From: Paralichthys olivaceus | Lineage: Eukaryota > Chordata > Actinopteri > Pleuronectiformes > Paralichthyidae | Assembly: GCF_024713975.1 (NCBI RefSeq) | Contig: NC_091115.1 | Span: forward strand, 5,513,501 to 5,577,500 | Reading direction: 5' to 3' | Length of the DNA: 64,000 nt | Shown: positions 1 to 20,816 of the stretch, in pieces | Layout: the number at the start of each line of letters is the position of its first letter | Numbering within the stretch: the first letter of the stretch is position 1 | The notes under the pieces: generated by a model | The model's input: the letters and a program-made list of their open reading frames with translations, nothing else | What the model was told of the DNA's origin: nothing | The model's database searches: none | Position numbers and translations under genes: made by a program

Positions 1-504
1 ACATCTAATCTAATTTAGAAGAAAAATATAAAATGTAGCTGCTCTTCATCTTCCTAGAAAACAGCCACTGAACACCACAGTTGTTGCATGAATTACATCA
101 CCAGGTTATTGTGTTGATGAATTCCCCATAAAACAAAGTGAGAACGAACACAAAAACACATTTACATATATATATAGGAAGCTGCATTAAGTATAGTATA
201 CTAAATTGGTAAAACTAAAGTTGGTAGTTCTCTCCTTTATGGAGATTAAATCAAGTGTTTAGTTATATTCGAATCCATATCAGTTTGTAAAAAAACTTTC
301 TTTTGTCATTTTCCAACTTTCTTTTTTTTTTTATGTATATGTTCGAAATAAACCAAAAAATGAAAGTGATCAAATAAAACAGGCACTTGAAGAGGTGAAG
401 GTGACTGAGCAGTGAAACCAGCACAGAGAACATGGATGAAAGAAACAATACAAACACCACATGACAACACAACGACAGTTTAAAACGTGGAGCCACAAAC
501 TCAC

Positions 505-694
505 CACACACACTGAGCTGATCCTGGGTTTCTCCTTCAAACGCTTCAAACCCGGTGGAGTCGTACCGAGCAGTTTGTGTCACACGTTCGATTCCTGCGG
601 CTGAACACCGACGATCCTCATCTCGTTTGCCTCGGTTGGATCCGTCGAGTTCCTTTAACACGCGGAGTTTCACTGGTGTACGTAACAGTGACAT
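505..694 (-). CDS. Possible first coding exon of an unidentified gene running off the left edge
   Basis: On the minus strand an ATG at 694 opens 63 codons beginning MSLLRTPVKLRVLKELDGSN and ending just before a good donor (GTGAGT, complement of 499-504). The stretch is richer in CpG than its surroundings and highly charged (K/R/D/E). A CTGTTTTTCAG acceptor-like sequence lies just before the ATG, so the exon could also be internal with the ATG inside it. The donor leaves phase 1, and the next exon would lie left of the window. I do not recognise the protein, and no domain or signal peptide is visible. It could be a chance open frame in a promoter-proximal GC-rich patch; the donor and composition are the only support. 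Confidence 0.33.
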
Positions 695-3040
695 CACCTG
701 AAAAACAGCAGCAGCTTCCTGCTTCTGCATACACAGACACCACCCCCAGGAAAGTTCAGTAGTTTCCACTGGATGGTTTTTTTTTTGCTCTGAACACAGC
801 TTCGATTATGAGCCGTTGACGTCTATTTACCACGATAGGGAGTCTTGAATAAAAAAAAAAAAAGTTTACAACATATTTAAATGTGTTTTATTGAGATGGT
901 TTTTTTCGGAATGTCAAGTATTTAGTCACAAATGAAATCAATTCAATTTCAAATTTACATTTTGACCTTGTAACATCATGGAAAGACAGTAAAAATGTTC
1001 CGTGTGTGATGCCAATTGAGTCAACGTTAGTTTGTACTGAAGAATGCAAGTGTGAACGAGTATAAGTTAAAAAGGGGAAACTAACCAAAACCCGCCAGCC
1101 ATTCTTTTTTTGTGTCTGAACCTGCCCTGAGCCCGATGTTTTTTCAGCCACCTGAAGCGTAAAAGATCAAACAGATAACCTAGCCAAATATTGTTTCAAA
1201 GGTTTGGTCAGAACTTGTCCAGACCCATTGGGACCCACCAGGCTCGGGTTGGGTATCCACACTCTACTGTGGAACTCTGTAGAGAAGACAATCCAAGTAA
1301 AATCACTCATTTAAGAAACCAAAAGTGCTTATTAATCCTAAAGCAAATGTGAAAGTCTGAATTTCCCAACAATCTGACAATCGCTACAGAAGTTGTTGAG
1401 ACATGTCACCTAAAACCACAAGTTAACCTCATTGTGGTGCTAGAAAGAAAGTTGAAGGTTGTTCAAAGTCTGTACTTCATTGTCTTTAGACAAGGAATGT
1501 ATATGGGAAGAATTGACGGAACTTTAATTTGAAATATTTTAGTTATTTGTTGTACTTTTTAGAGACTTTGAACATCTGATGAAGAAAACTCAATATCAAG
1601 TTCTGAAAGTAAAAGTAAAATAATTTGTAATCGCCCACAGGATAAGAGGACGATTGAGATCAAGACATTGCCTTGTGTTTTCATCCCCTTGGGTAAGATC
1701 AGTGAAGGCAAGAGAAATGAAGTAATTTAGCAATAGAGGTTATTTGGCAACTTTACCATATGTTACTGACTTACAGCTAACGATTGAATAAACACTAAGG
1801 AACCTTTGCTGTATTCACACACACATTTGATCAGCTTGCTCAGACCTGTTCCTGCTCCTTGTTGAGGGATTTGTGACTTAGTCAAATGCCAAAGTGGAGA
1901 TTCCAGACTTTTGGTTGGGAAAATTCCCCCATTGAGGAGAATGACCGCAGCGAATGAACTGTGCTGTTCTGTCTCATGTGATCTAACTTCCTCTGAGTCT
2001 TGGAGCAGTCTCCCCAGAGAGCCACTGACAGCTCGCTGGAGGGATAATAGCACTACACAGCAAAAGGGAAGCGTTTGCCCTTCAGGCTTTCTGCCATGAA
2101 GCCTTTGAAAGTGATTAATGCACAGAAAGGGTTGTTTCGATTTTGTCACCTGAATGTAACCAAACTGTAACTGAAAAGCTAGAAAGCCTTTTTGAGATTC
2201 TTGACAGAAAACGTCTCACTGAAGGCAAACACTAGCCATTTATGTTGTTTTCACTTTCTTTAATCAAATTTGGCATCATGACAGCTCTCGTAGCAATTCT
2301 ACGGGAGTGCTTCAGTTTCAGAGAATCCAGTCTTGTGATTTCTTGAGATTAAAACAAAGCAGAGAGTTGTGTAAGCGGTCTCTAGACCAGAGCCTCGAAC
2401 ACATGGTCTTTACTCTGACTCACTTTTCACAGTTGGCCAAATGTCTTTTTCCCAGCATTAACTAAATGGCACACACACATCAAATCCTTTTGTTTAACAT
2501 TTCACTTCCTGGATTTAGGATAGATGGCAATCACAGACAAATTAATCTTGGACTAAACTAACAAACTAATTATACATTTCTGAAAAGCTGACAAGGTTAT
2601 TTGATGCATCAATCTGCAATGTCAAGATAATTTATGGTATTAATTTGTAAATTATAGTGAATTTCTGACTGACTCAGAATAAACACATGATTAACTCATT
2701 GAAATAAAATGTAGTGCACAATTTAACAGATGCAATATGTGGATTAGAAACAGATTTATTTCCTTTGTGCAAAAATCTTTGAAAAACAGAAAATTGCCCA
2801 TTGGGGAAACCCCTTACTCTTATGGAGTTTGGAGCAATACATTATTACAACCACTAGATGGAAGTGTTTGACAGTTGTGGAGACCCAACTGGCTGCAGGT
2901 CTGGGGTGACGTTCTTAAATCTGAGTGAGAATAGAAGAAGTAATAATAGAATCAGTAAATATGTGGAAATATATATTTGAGCATATTTGATTCAAGGTAA
3001 AATGCTTTTAAATATAGATCGTTGTTGATAAGAGTATATT

Positions 3041-3080
3041 GGGAGCTGTCATGTCGACCATCTTCATATATAGTCTGTGA
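3041..3080 (+). repeat. Fragment of a teleost SINE-like repeat
   Basis: GGGAGCTGTCATGTCGACCA followed by TCTTCATATATAGTCTGTGA closely resembles the 3' part of the longer copy at 44380-44460 (TGTCATGTCGTTCAG, then CTTCATATACAGTCTGTGG). The same wording is common in fish genomes. Only the tail of the unit is recognisable here. Confidence 0.55.
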
Positions 3081-4965
3081 TTGGTATTGTTTCTATTAAT
3101 GTGTTTAATTAATTGAGTGAAGAAATCATTTGTGTACGGGATTGTCCTCACTGAACTATCTGATATGAGTCGCAGCTCGAGTGTGACACTGAACTTGACG
3201 GCATGTCACAACTGGAAAAGCACAGGTGTAAGTGATAACATCACAAATATCATTTAGTCGTCCTGTGCAGGCTCGCTGGTATGTGTCATATAATGTGTCG
3301 GCGTCTCCTGTTATGTGATTCAGTGTCTTGTCATAAAGAAACACAACCACATTTCCACCAGCAGTCGAAAAAATATTCTGTGTCATCTTCATTTTCACTT
3401 TTTTAAGAATTCTACAGCTCTATAGTTACTGAAATTCTTTTTAAATGATACAACAAACTTTAGTTATAGTAGATTCATGTTTAATCTAATCAGGGCAAGC
3501 CCTGGTGGGTCTCTGGGAAAATAGCGTCAGCTGCCATGTGTGGGCCTCTGTGTGCTTTGTGGTGAATGTATATGTGATGAGTACGAACACTGTGCACAGA
3601 GAATAGTAGGTGGCGGTCGCCCAACAGCACATTTTTTAGCCTGAGTAACTCAGACTGGGTTTTTACTGTCTCTGTCTTTATAAAGCTTTTCACCAGAGCC
3701 ACAGAAAACAAGATGCAACTGTTCTAACAGGAAATGTTGAACTCAGGATTTCTGCAGGTTTCAACAAGTTAAATTCAAGACAGTTTTATGACTGTATTGA
3801 TTAAAACTTAAGACCTTTGTCAAGTACTAGAGATAAGAAGGAATATCAGAGTCCAAGAATTACTTTAATTTAACATACCAAGTTATGTCACAAACTCCAG
3901 ACAGAAGTTATGCTTTGAGTGACATTAATTCTCACCTGGGTGTTTGTAGACTCCGTTATCAGTTCCACCTTGGTCTTTTTTTTTGTTTAGAAGGAACAAC
4001 AACATACAAAGATATTTCAAACTATTCACGCCACCAAAAGGTTTGTCTTAAAAAATAACTAGCAACGAATTTCAAAGTGAGTCAAATACCACAAACTTTA
4101 GCCTAGATATTTTTTTAACATGAAAATTCAGATTTTAAACTTTCAACATTTTAAGACCCCACAGAAACCCTGCAGACTGCAGCAATTACAGTAAAAATAA
4201 AACTCAATTTAAATTATACTTAAAAAGGTAAAATTGTTACACACTGTTACAAAATAAAAGTTTACAGAGCCTTGTATCTGTTGCACAATTGCTTAAATCA
4301 AGTCTTGTGCTGCTTCAGTCGTGTGACGTGAAACTATTACAACTGTACTAGATCATCTTAGAGATCTAGTACATAGGACGGTGTGTTAAATCTTATGACT
4401 CAGATTTGTTTTAGCCCTTCAATGACTGCCGACACTGCGCACATGACAGTCATTATGATTAAGTGATTGAGTGAGGACACACGTGAAATTTAGAGTGGGC
4501 TCCTCCCGTCGCTCCTGCATGTGACACAAACCCTTTAATGCCATGGATGACGCAGGTTTTAGGGAGGAACAGCAGCGTAGATCTAAACTCAGAAACGACA
4601 GCAGCATCACCACATTCATCTTTACAGATTACACATCAACATAAAGACATCTGTCCAATATTAAAAGCCTTGATTTAAAAGATTTGTTATCGGCGCTGTG
4701 TGGGTGAGGGGTTTCCATTAACATGTGTCGAGAATGGCAGTGAGTTGTAAGTGGGGAACTTACTGGAGCCTCAGAGGACAGGCTAAGAGGATTTTCCATC
4801 TTAACGTCCCAGCAGCTGTCACAAACATTCAGTCACCTGGAGGTGATCCCTTTGAGAAGAGCGAGGGCCCCAAGTGTGTGTGTGTGTGGGGGGGAACCTC
4901 TTTAGATGAGGATCCTTAATCGAGAACAACAGTTTCCTAAAATGGAACAATTCAACACATTCATC

Positions 4966-4967
<2 letters not shown>

Positions 4968-5015
<48 letters not shown>
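4968..5015. repeat. (AT)n microsatellite, about 24 units
   Basis: Uninterrupted alternating A and T. It is self-complementary, so it can extrude a hairpin and is likely polymorphic in length. Confidence 0.97.
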
Positions 5016-5018
<3 letters not shown>

Positions 5019-5448
5019 TACAGCTTGCTATAGGTGTGATTGAAAAAGAGCCAGTTTGACATGTGGAATCAATGGTGCAACCGTCTCTTGAAGTGCTTTT
5101 GAACTTGTTTGGGGTCATTATGCAACACTGACACTTTGGTGCAAGCTTCACTCAGCAATGTCAATGTTGGATCATAAGTCTGACCACAGGCCTCAGGCTT
5201 TTCTACGAGGCCTTAAAAAACAAAACAAGTCCAACCTGAAAGAGGAGATTAATTTACATGTTTCCTGTTTGGTTTTGCAGAAAAATAAAAAGCAACACAC
5301 CACCATCTTGCTGCCTGAGCTGTAGAAACTGTGCTGCTCTCTTTGGACCACGTGTCTCTGGTCCTGTTCATTCTAATGCAAAAAAAAAAAAAATCCTCTT
5401 TGTGAAAGTGACATGGTGCTGCCGATAGATAGAAAGCAGGATTAACTG

Positions 5449-5572
5449 ATGCGTGGAGGGGGAGGAAGACATGGAGGGAGCCTCATGCATGGAGCACTCA
5501 GCGGGACAGGGCCGCTCGCTCCATTCAACTTGTGGAGAATCGCTCGGGGGCCACGGCGGCTTTATCCAACAT
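5449..5572 (+). other. Candidate alternative first exon of impdh1
   Basis: A G/C-rich patch starts at an ATG (5449) and ends at a near-perfect donor, GTAAGTAC, at 5573. Two frames are open across it. A CRX/OTX-type GGATTA motif lies at 5439-5444, immediately upstream. Neither frame joins in phase to the impdh1 exon at 11689, so if used it would be 5' untranslated sequence or would need another exon in between. The position, about 600 bases before the retina-type exon, and the strong donor are the whole case. Confidence 0.27.
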
Positions 5573-6171
5573 GTAAGTACAGTGCTGTGTCCTGCCCTTT
5601 TAATTTTCCTCCACTATCTCCTCCACTATTTCAAAGACATCAGCACAGCCGCCTCACCACAACAACAACGCTCTGCTGCTGGCATCATTACCACAGCAAC
5701 ACCCTCTCAGTGGGAGAATCTCCTAGGTGACGCCCTCTATTGACACGCCTAGAGGTGGCCGGTGCCTTTTTGTAGGCAGGTGCATCCTGTGCAGGAGCAG
5801 AAGGAGTCACTCGCCACTGCTTGGTCCTTTTTTTTTGCATTTCTCTCTGTCTCTGTGGGAACACCTGTGTATCTAGTCTGGTAGTTAGCAGCAGCATAAA
5901 CAGAGCAGGCAAAGGAATTCAGATAAGAAGATTAGACACAAATGGGGAGTTTGCATTTGTTCTTTTTACAAAATGTAACTTCCAAACTTGCTAAACTTTT
6001 GGTTGTGAAGCTCATATAATAACAGGGATTTCAACCCAAAAATCACTGGGACCCCAACGTGACCTTCAGCTGGTGGAAACCTTGTCTGTTTGAAAACAAG
6101 AAAAACTGGTGATAGGCTGCAAAGCAAAGAAAAGAGGGCCACTGGACTCAGAGACCGACCTTGGACAGAGG

Positions 6172-6392
6172 ATGGAGGGGTATGGTTATGAGCACTTCAT
6201 TGCAGAAAGAGAGGGGGAGAGCCAGCAGGCAGATTATCGGAGAATTGTGGGGGACACACAGCTGCCACCTGCGAACATTGGATCCCGGGAAGGTGAACAG
6301 TACCTCCGGCAGACCTCACACGGCCATGGACATGAGACTGCAGCCCAGAGATACAGTGCTACCCGCATCCAGGCCGGTCTTGGCCCAGAGAG
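6172..6392 (+). CDS. impdh1: impdh1 alternative first coding exon (retina-type N-terminal extension)
   Basis: An ATG at 6172 in a strong start context (A at -3, G at +4) is the first ATG after an in-frame TGA at 6091. It opens 73 codons beginning MEGYGYEHF and ending before a GTGAGT donor at 6393. The segment HETAAQRYSAT followed by QAGLGPE matches the alternative N-terminal extension of mammalian IMPDH1 (HETAAQRYSAR...QAGYEPES), which is characteristic of retinal isoforms. The donor leaves two bases (AG), and the acceptor at 11689 supplies C. That makes Ser and continues directly into the ordinary start Met (GPE-S-MADYL), exactly as in mammals. The predicted product is the 514-residue enzyme with about 74 extra N-terminal residues. 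The middle of the extension (about residues 10-45) is not recognisably conserved. Confidence 0.85.
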
Positions 6393-7686
6393 GTGAGTTA
6401 GTGGGAAACACGGGGGAGAATTAGTAACTTTCAGGTGTAACTCACACTGTGTGTAGGTTGGTTTTTTTTTAATTTATGTGCCACAAACGAGTTTCTGAGC
6501 TGTTATTTAGATCTCTGCAGAAATTTGAATGAATGGTCACACTATAAAAAAAGAAAATCAGTCCTTGTGTAAAGGACTTTGCACAAGTAGAATATTCTTT
6601 TCAATCCTAAATGTCAAAGCCCATTATACAATAAAAGATAATGATGCCCTGTCAGTTCTCTGATTGGCTGCACCTTCATGACGCTGCACATGTAAATCAG
6701 CTTCATGCCACTGGGTTGGTTTACACGTCCACTCACACTTGCATTAAGATCAGCTTGCAAATGCCCCTCGTGTAGTTAAATCTCTATGCTTTGGGTGACG
6801 CACTTTATTCGTGAGATGTGTGACGACCTCGTGGATAACACTCTAGTCTTGTGAGCAGATGCTCATGTAAAAAAGAAACAACAAAGCAGAGATGTTAAGT
6901 TGCCAGGTCCTATTTTTATCGTTGCTCCCCTGCCCCTCCTGCGCACTCACAATTCCACGATGCATCATCAAGGCAGGAGAGAGTGAGCGAGCGGCGTGCT
7001 GCAGGGCGGATGAACAAGGCTGAATCGAGCGCTCAGAATAGCAACAGTGCATAAAGGAACCAGTGACCGATACATGCAACGACCCACATGTAATTTGACA
7101 CAGACACAGGGGCGGGGAAACGGATCTACCTTTGTCACCTTTTGCAGACACATCCAGGAACCCTCACCTCAGATTATTATAGAACAAGGGAGGACCGGGG
7201 ATACAGGGAAGACCTTAATCCCACCCCTAATTTCTGACAGGCAGGATCTGCAGTTGTTTTCACTGTGCCATAATAAGCAACCTCATTATGCTACACATTG
7301 CAAAAGAAAATATGATGATGGTGCTGCTGCTCTGCTGAAGATTGAGGAGACTGATTTGTGATTTGCTGAAAACACATTTAAAAGTAGCTCTTGGTGTCGT
7401 TGAAGTGACCAATTCGTAAAACAGGAAAACTACTTCCCTCTTTTTCCTGACAAACCGGTCTTAAAACATTTGATTCTGCTGTTGCGCCGCTGACAGCTTG
7501 AAGAGAAGAGCAGCACACTGTCAGGACAAGTAATGTGAGCTGGCATGTGTGAGCACTGAATTCTGGGAAGGTTTTATGTTATTTGCTTTAAGACAAGTGA
7601 CTTACAACCTATCGTCTTAAGCATGATGAGGTGTTTTTGCAATGTTTGGCATTGCTTATGTACTCCATTCCTAAAAGAAGACTTCT

Positions 7687-7732
7687 TTCCTTCCTTCCTT
7701 CTTTACTTCCTCCCTTCCTTGCTTCCTTTATC
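7687..7732. repeat. Degenerate (CTTC)n run
   Basis: Interrupted CTTC/CTTT repeats, a simple low-complexity tract. Confidence 0.8.
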
Positions 7733-8820
7733 ATAAGATTTCCCAGCAGTTAATTACCAATATTATTTTCATGGTTTAAATTCCCTTAATTTCCTGCCAT
7801 AAACATCTGTGAACACCTGTATACTACATTTACTTTTGGTGCTAGAAATAAAAAATGGCCCTGAAGTTCCCTGACAAAACCTTTTGCAAGCTTATTCCAG
7901 CTGTTATCGTGTGAGTAAAAAGGGGCCGGCTCTGGCCTTTCACTATGCTTAATCCAGTTTAGATGATTTGACATGTGATCAAAATTCAGAGCAGGGGCTC
8001 CTAAATTCAACATAATGTTTCTCTAGGTTAAAATAGACATGGAGCTTTTTTTTCACTCTGAGGGAGGAAATCAATACCCCCTTGTCTTCACTTTTCTACA
8101 CATCTGAGAGAATGACTCAGCCACATGATTTACTCTCTTAAAAGTAATTAAAGTCATGTCCGGAACTGTCATCAGATACCAAAGATTGATGTATGACAAC
8201 ACAATATTTTACAATATAATGAGTTTAATGTTTGCATGTGAAATCTAAGGCTAATAGAATTTTAAAGGACCCCACTGACCCGTCTAACTGCCTTTTTAAT
8301 TTTCTCTTTTCTCACTAGAGACTGAAAAGTGTTTAAAAAAGTGCTAAACAACAGATTCCAGTATAGTTCTCAGTAGTACCTAAATACTCCTGAATACTCT
8401 TAATCTAGCACTGCGGGCCACAAGGCATGCTTTTAATAAAGGGCAATAAAGCAGATGTTCTTTTTATATAATGCACTTAAGTACTTTATCTTGTGGTTCG
8501 CTGCTGCTGATTATCCCCCTACAGGTGCTAGTGTCTCAGCCATTCATTTGATATGTTTTATTTATTTCAACATTTGTTTGATTAGTTGAATTGTATGATG
8601 GAAGGGATCAGATTTCACTTGTGTGTTTCATACTCGATGATTTATTTTGGGTGTGTGTGTGTTCTTGTTTGGGTGAGACAAATTCTGATCATTCTGAATC
8701 TTCATGCAGAAATACTATATGTGCAAGTGCAATATTTACATTTTAAATCTAGTGGATGCATAGAGATGAATAATGGATGTGATCAAATAAAGTACCTGAG
8801 CAATATAGGAGATGTCTGAC

Positions 8821-9066
8821 ACACACAGACACACAGTTGTGTCTTCAGGACTTCAGAGGACATTACGCTGACTTTACCTGAAGTTAAACCAACCCTTAAC
8901 CAAAGTTACCACTTGCCTTACCCTAAATTTAACCATGATTATCCTTCGAGCTTGCATTACCCTAACCTAAATCTATACCTAGACCTAAATTTAACCTCGA
9001 CCCAAGTTAAACCATGGTTACTACTTGCTTTACTCTAATCCTAATCTCTATCTTAACCTGACCTTA
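8821..9066 (-). repeat. Dispersed element with internal CTAACC-type repeats next to a CA microsatellite
   Basis: A CA-rich start and a GGACATTA motif lead into about 180 bases of imperfect ACCCTAA/AACCTAAAT-type words, and the element ends near the 9170 CA tract. The copy at 25965-26230 has the same order of parts on the opposite strand (GT tract, GAGGAC words, then GGTTAGGGT-type words). It looks like one dispersed family that carries or attracts microsatellites. Confidence 0.5.
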
Positions 9067-9168
9067 AAACGTGTCTTCAGTTTAAAATGTGATGACATAG
9101 ATTTATTAATAGAAAAGTATTTACGGGGACTTGATTCTAAAGATAAGATGAGATAATCAGTCAGGAAT

Positions 9169-9169
<1 letters not shown>

Positions 9170-9264
<95 letters not shown>
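9170..9264. repeat. (AC)n microsatellite, about 47 uninterrupted units
   Basis: A perfect AC dinucleotide run about 130-200 bases upstream of the inferred impdh1 general promoter exon. Such runs can adopt Z-DNA. The Cys/Val-only open frames across it are artefacts. Confidence 0.99.
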
Positions 9265-9265
<1 letters not shown>

Positions 9266-9389
9266 AGGACGCAGAGGGTTAAACACGCCTCTGACTGGAG
9301 ACAGGGGATGTGACGCTGCTGCTGCTCGTACATAACAGCAACACACACCGTCTGCACACACACAACACACACGGACACACACTCTCTCC

Positions 9390-9467
9390 TCTCTCCACTT
9401 TTACATGCAGACCTGCACTGTCGCGCCTCGGGACCACGCGGTGTTTTCATCCAGTCTGTCCTTCCAG
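9390..9467 (+). promoter_or_regulatory. impdh1: Inferred general promoter and 5' untranslated exon of impdh1
   Basis: A CpG-bearing stretch (for example CTGTCGCGCCTCGGGACCAC) ends in a good donor, CAG|GTAAAA, at 9468. The first coding exon has an acceptor (TTATTTGGCAG) two bases before its ATG, which requires an upstream untranslated exon, and this is the best-placed candidate. G/C-rich sequence continues to about 9640. There is no TATA box. The exact transcription start cannot be read from sequence. Confidence 0.5.
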
Positions 9468-10634
9468 GTAAAAAGAAAAACAATCCTCCGTCCTCCAGCC
9501 TGAGTTCACTCCGGGGAAAGTTGCCTCCTTCCTCCGTCAACGTGGGCATCATCAGCTTCTCGCGGCTACAAGCTAACGTTACTCGGTTCCGGTAGGAGGA
9601 GGGGGGGTGGTGGTGGACAAGGCGTCGCAGTTTTACGCTAGAGACGTAGTTGCCAATTTTAAAACGCGTTGTTAGCTCGAGAAGAGAAAAAGCCGTAAAG
9701 TCTGAAGTTTCCCCCTTTTTTTTTTACTTTTTCTACGCGAGGCTAAAATAACCGCTGCTAATGCTAAATGCTAACGCTCTCACCCACATGTCTGGACGCG
9801 GCTGTGCCCGAAACTTCACGTGTGCGCGTTCTTCGCACATCTGCAGCAGATGTGTCGGCTTCGTGTGATGTTGAGTTTAAGACTCGACGAGCTAACACCG
9901 CAGCCGGAGCCCCGTGAGGTGTAGCCGGGCAGTAAGTGACTGCTTCGGCATTGAAATGCTCTTTATTTATGTCCAACTCTTTTGCTAAATTCGCCTTTTA
10001 AATGTAAAATTCACGTGGCTGAATGAAGCTCCAGCCACGTTAGCAGCTGGCTGAAGAAACACGGCTAGCTTAACGGGTAGTTTTAACGATATTGTTGTAG
10101 TGTTTACTTAAAAACAGCTGTTATTATCTGGAGCTTCGCTTGGGTTGATTTTTCAATTCATTTATTTAACTTATGTTACCTCTAATGTTACAGAACATAA
10201 AGTAACAGCACCCGCTTTGCCCTCCTGAACATCTGAGATATATATTCGTCATCAGTCATCATCAACCTGCATCCAATACATGCGGCTGGAAAGAAGCCCG
10301 ACGTGCACCCTCGAACGCGGCACCAAAGCCCCGTAGGCGTTTCGACAAAATTTTTTTTTGTCTCTGTCCTCATAACTAACCTAATCCGATTAGTAAAATA
10401 TCATCGATTGTTTCGCATGTGACGGGAGCCTCCCTTCAATTCGGCCTGCGTTTAAGACTCAAAACACAATGAATCGTTGTAGAATTTCAACTTATTGCGA
10501 TGGGTCACCTGCTACAGTAAAAATGCATCGAGGCTAACGTTAGCTTAAATGCACAGACGTGTAAGCTAACGGTGTTTTGATGATATGATGCGACTGAGCT
10601 GTGACAGATGCTAACATGGATTGTCAGCTGTAGC

Positions 10635-10663
10635 TTTGTTGTTGTTGTTGTTGTTGTTGTTGT
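10635..10663. repeat. (TTG)n repeat
   Basis: About nine TTG units in impdh1 intron 1. Confidence 0.9.
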
Positions 10664-11689
10664 GTTTCACTGCACAAACACAGGTGGGCCAACTGGTTTA
10701 TATCGAGGAGTGTGTGTAACTAATGTTTGTTAGCTTCTGGTAAAGTCATGTAAATAGAAAATTCACTCCAGCAAAGTGATGAAGACTGTAATTTATTCAT
10801 TGTATATTATTCAGCATTAATGCAAACCATGCGCCCCCTGCTCAGTGGTCCGGGTTGGAGTCAGTGGGTCACACGGTCATGTTTTACTGGGACACGCGGT
10901 CGTGTGGGGACTCCTGATGCGTTTGTTGACATCCTGTTGTTTTCCAATTTGTGATCTGTAAACAACAATGGTTTTAATAGTTGTGATGCAGAGATACTTC
11001 TGAGTTATCTTCATATTGTTATTTTATCAACATTCAATTTTGTTTTGTTTTGTGCACAGCACAGTTCTTAGCACAAAATCATATTGTTAATAAGACTATT
11101 AAATAATTCATATTAATGAATCTCAAGAATGTAAAACCACCCAAAAGTCAACTCATTCATAAGACAATTATAGCATGAAGAGAAAAGGAGTCTGGACTTT
11201 CTTCAGATCTTCAGCAGGAGAGCTCGGCTCAGACTGTAACTTACAGCCCCTCTGGCAAATGTCAGGAGCTCCCAAATCAGCTTAAGACAGTTTTAGGAAA
11301 CGAGGAATAAGAGTTAATGTCTTTTGTTTTAGTGATGGGAGAGAGGACGAAGGGATGCTAACAAATCTCCAGCATCGTTTTTGTACTCTCTCCAGCTCTC
11401 TGAAGAGGCCTTTTCTCAGCCCGACGTTATCACATGACTGTTAATGTTTTCATAAGAGGAGGAAGCATCTGGCACCTGCTGCACAGGCGCTCTGACCTGA
11501 TGTTGCCTGAGGGATGTTGATGTTGCCATGGTTATGTCTTTTTGTGAGAAGGTCATTAAAGCTCTGCCTGCGAAGGGGATGTCTAGTGTTCTGGCGGAGC
11601 GTCCTGGCACTGTCTGTAACATGAGCATCTGTTATGTGATTGTCGAGCTGCACAGTTGATTGAAGTTGCTCTCCTTGTTATTTGGCAGC

Positions 11690-20816
<9,127 letters not shown>

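Larger units (their letters stand above)
770..5448. other. Intergenic/upstream DNA with no gene seen
   Basis: Mostly A/T-rich sequence without an open frame that looks coding. It contains a short SINE-like piece (3041-3080), a long TA microsatellite (4968-5015) and several mononucleotide runs. The short frames here lack splice context and family resemblance. Distal regulatory sequence for impdh1 could lie here, but I cannot point to an element. Confidence 0.6.
6393..9389. other. impdh1 upstream intron (retina-type transcript); no gene seen
   Basis: This lies between the retina-type exon and the general promoter. It holds a CT-rich run (7687-7732), a CTAACC-rich element (8821-9066) and a long CA microsatellite (9170-9264). 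I see no exon with both splice sites and a conserved frame. Confidence 0.5.

Noticed and set aside
9048..9552. Cys/Val-rich frames across the CA microsatellite
   Set aside because: Pure translation of a dinucleotide repeat. The same applies to the frames at 43515-43829, 55475-55682 and 58223-58498.
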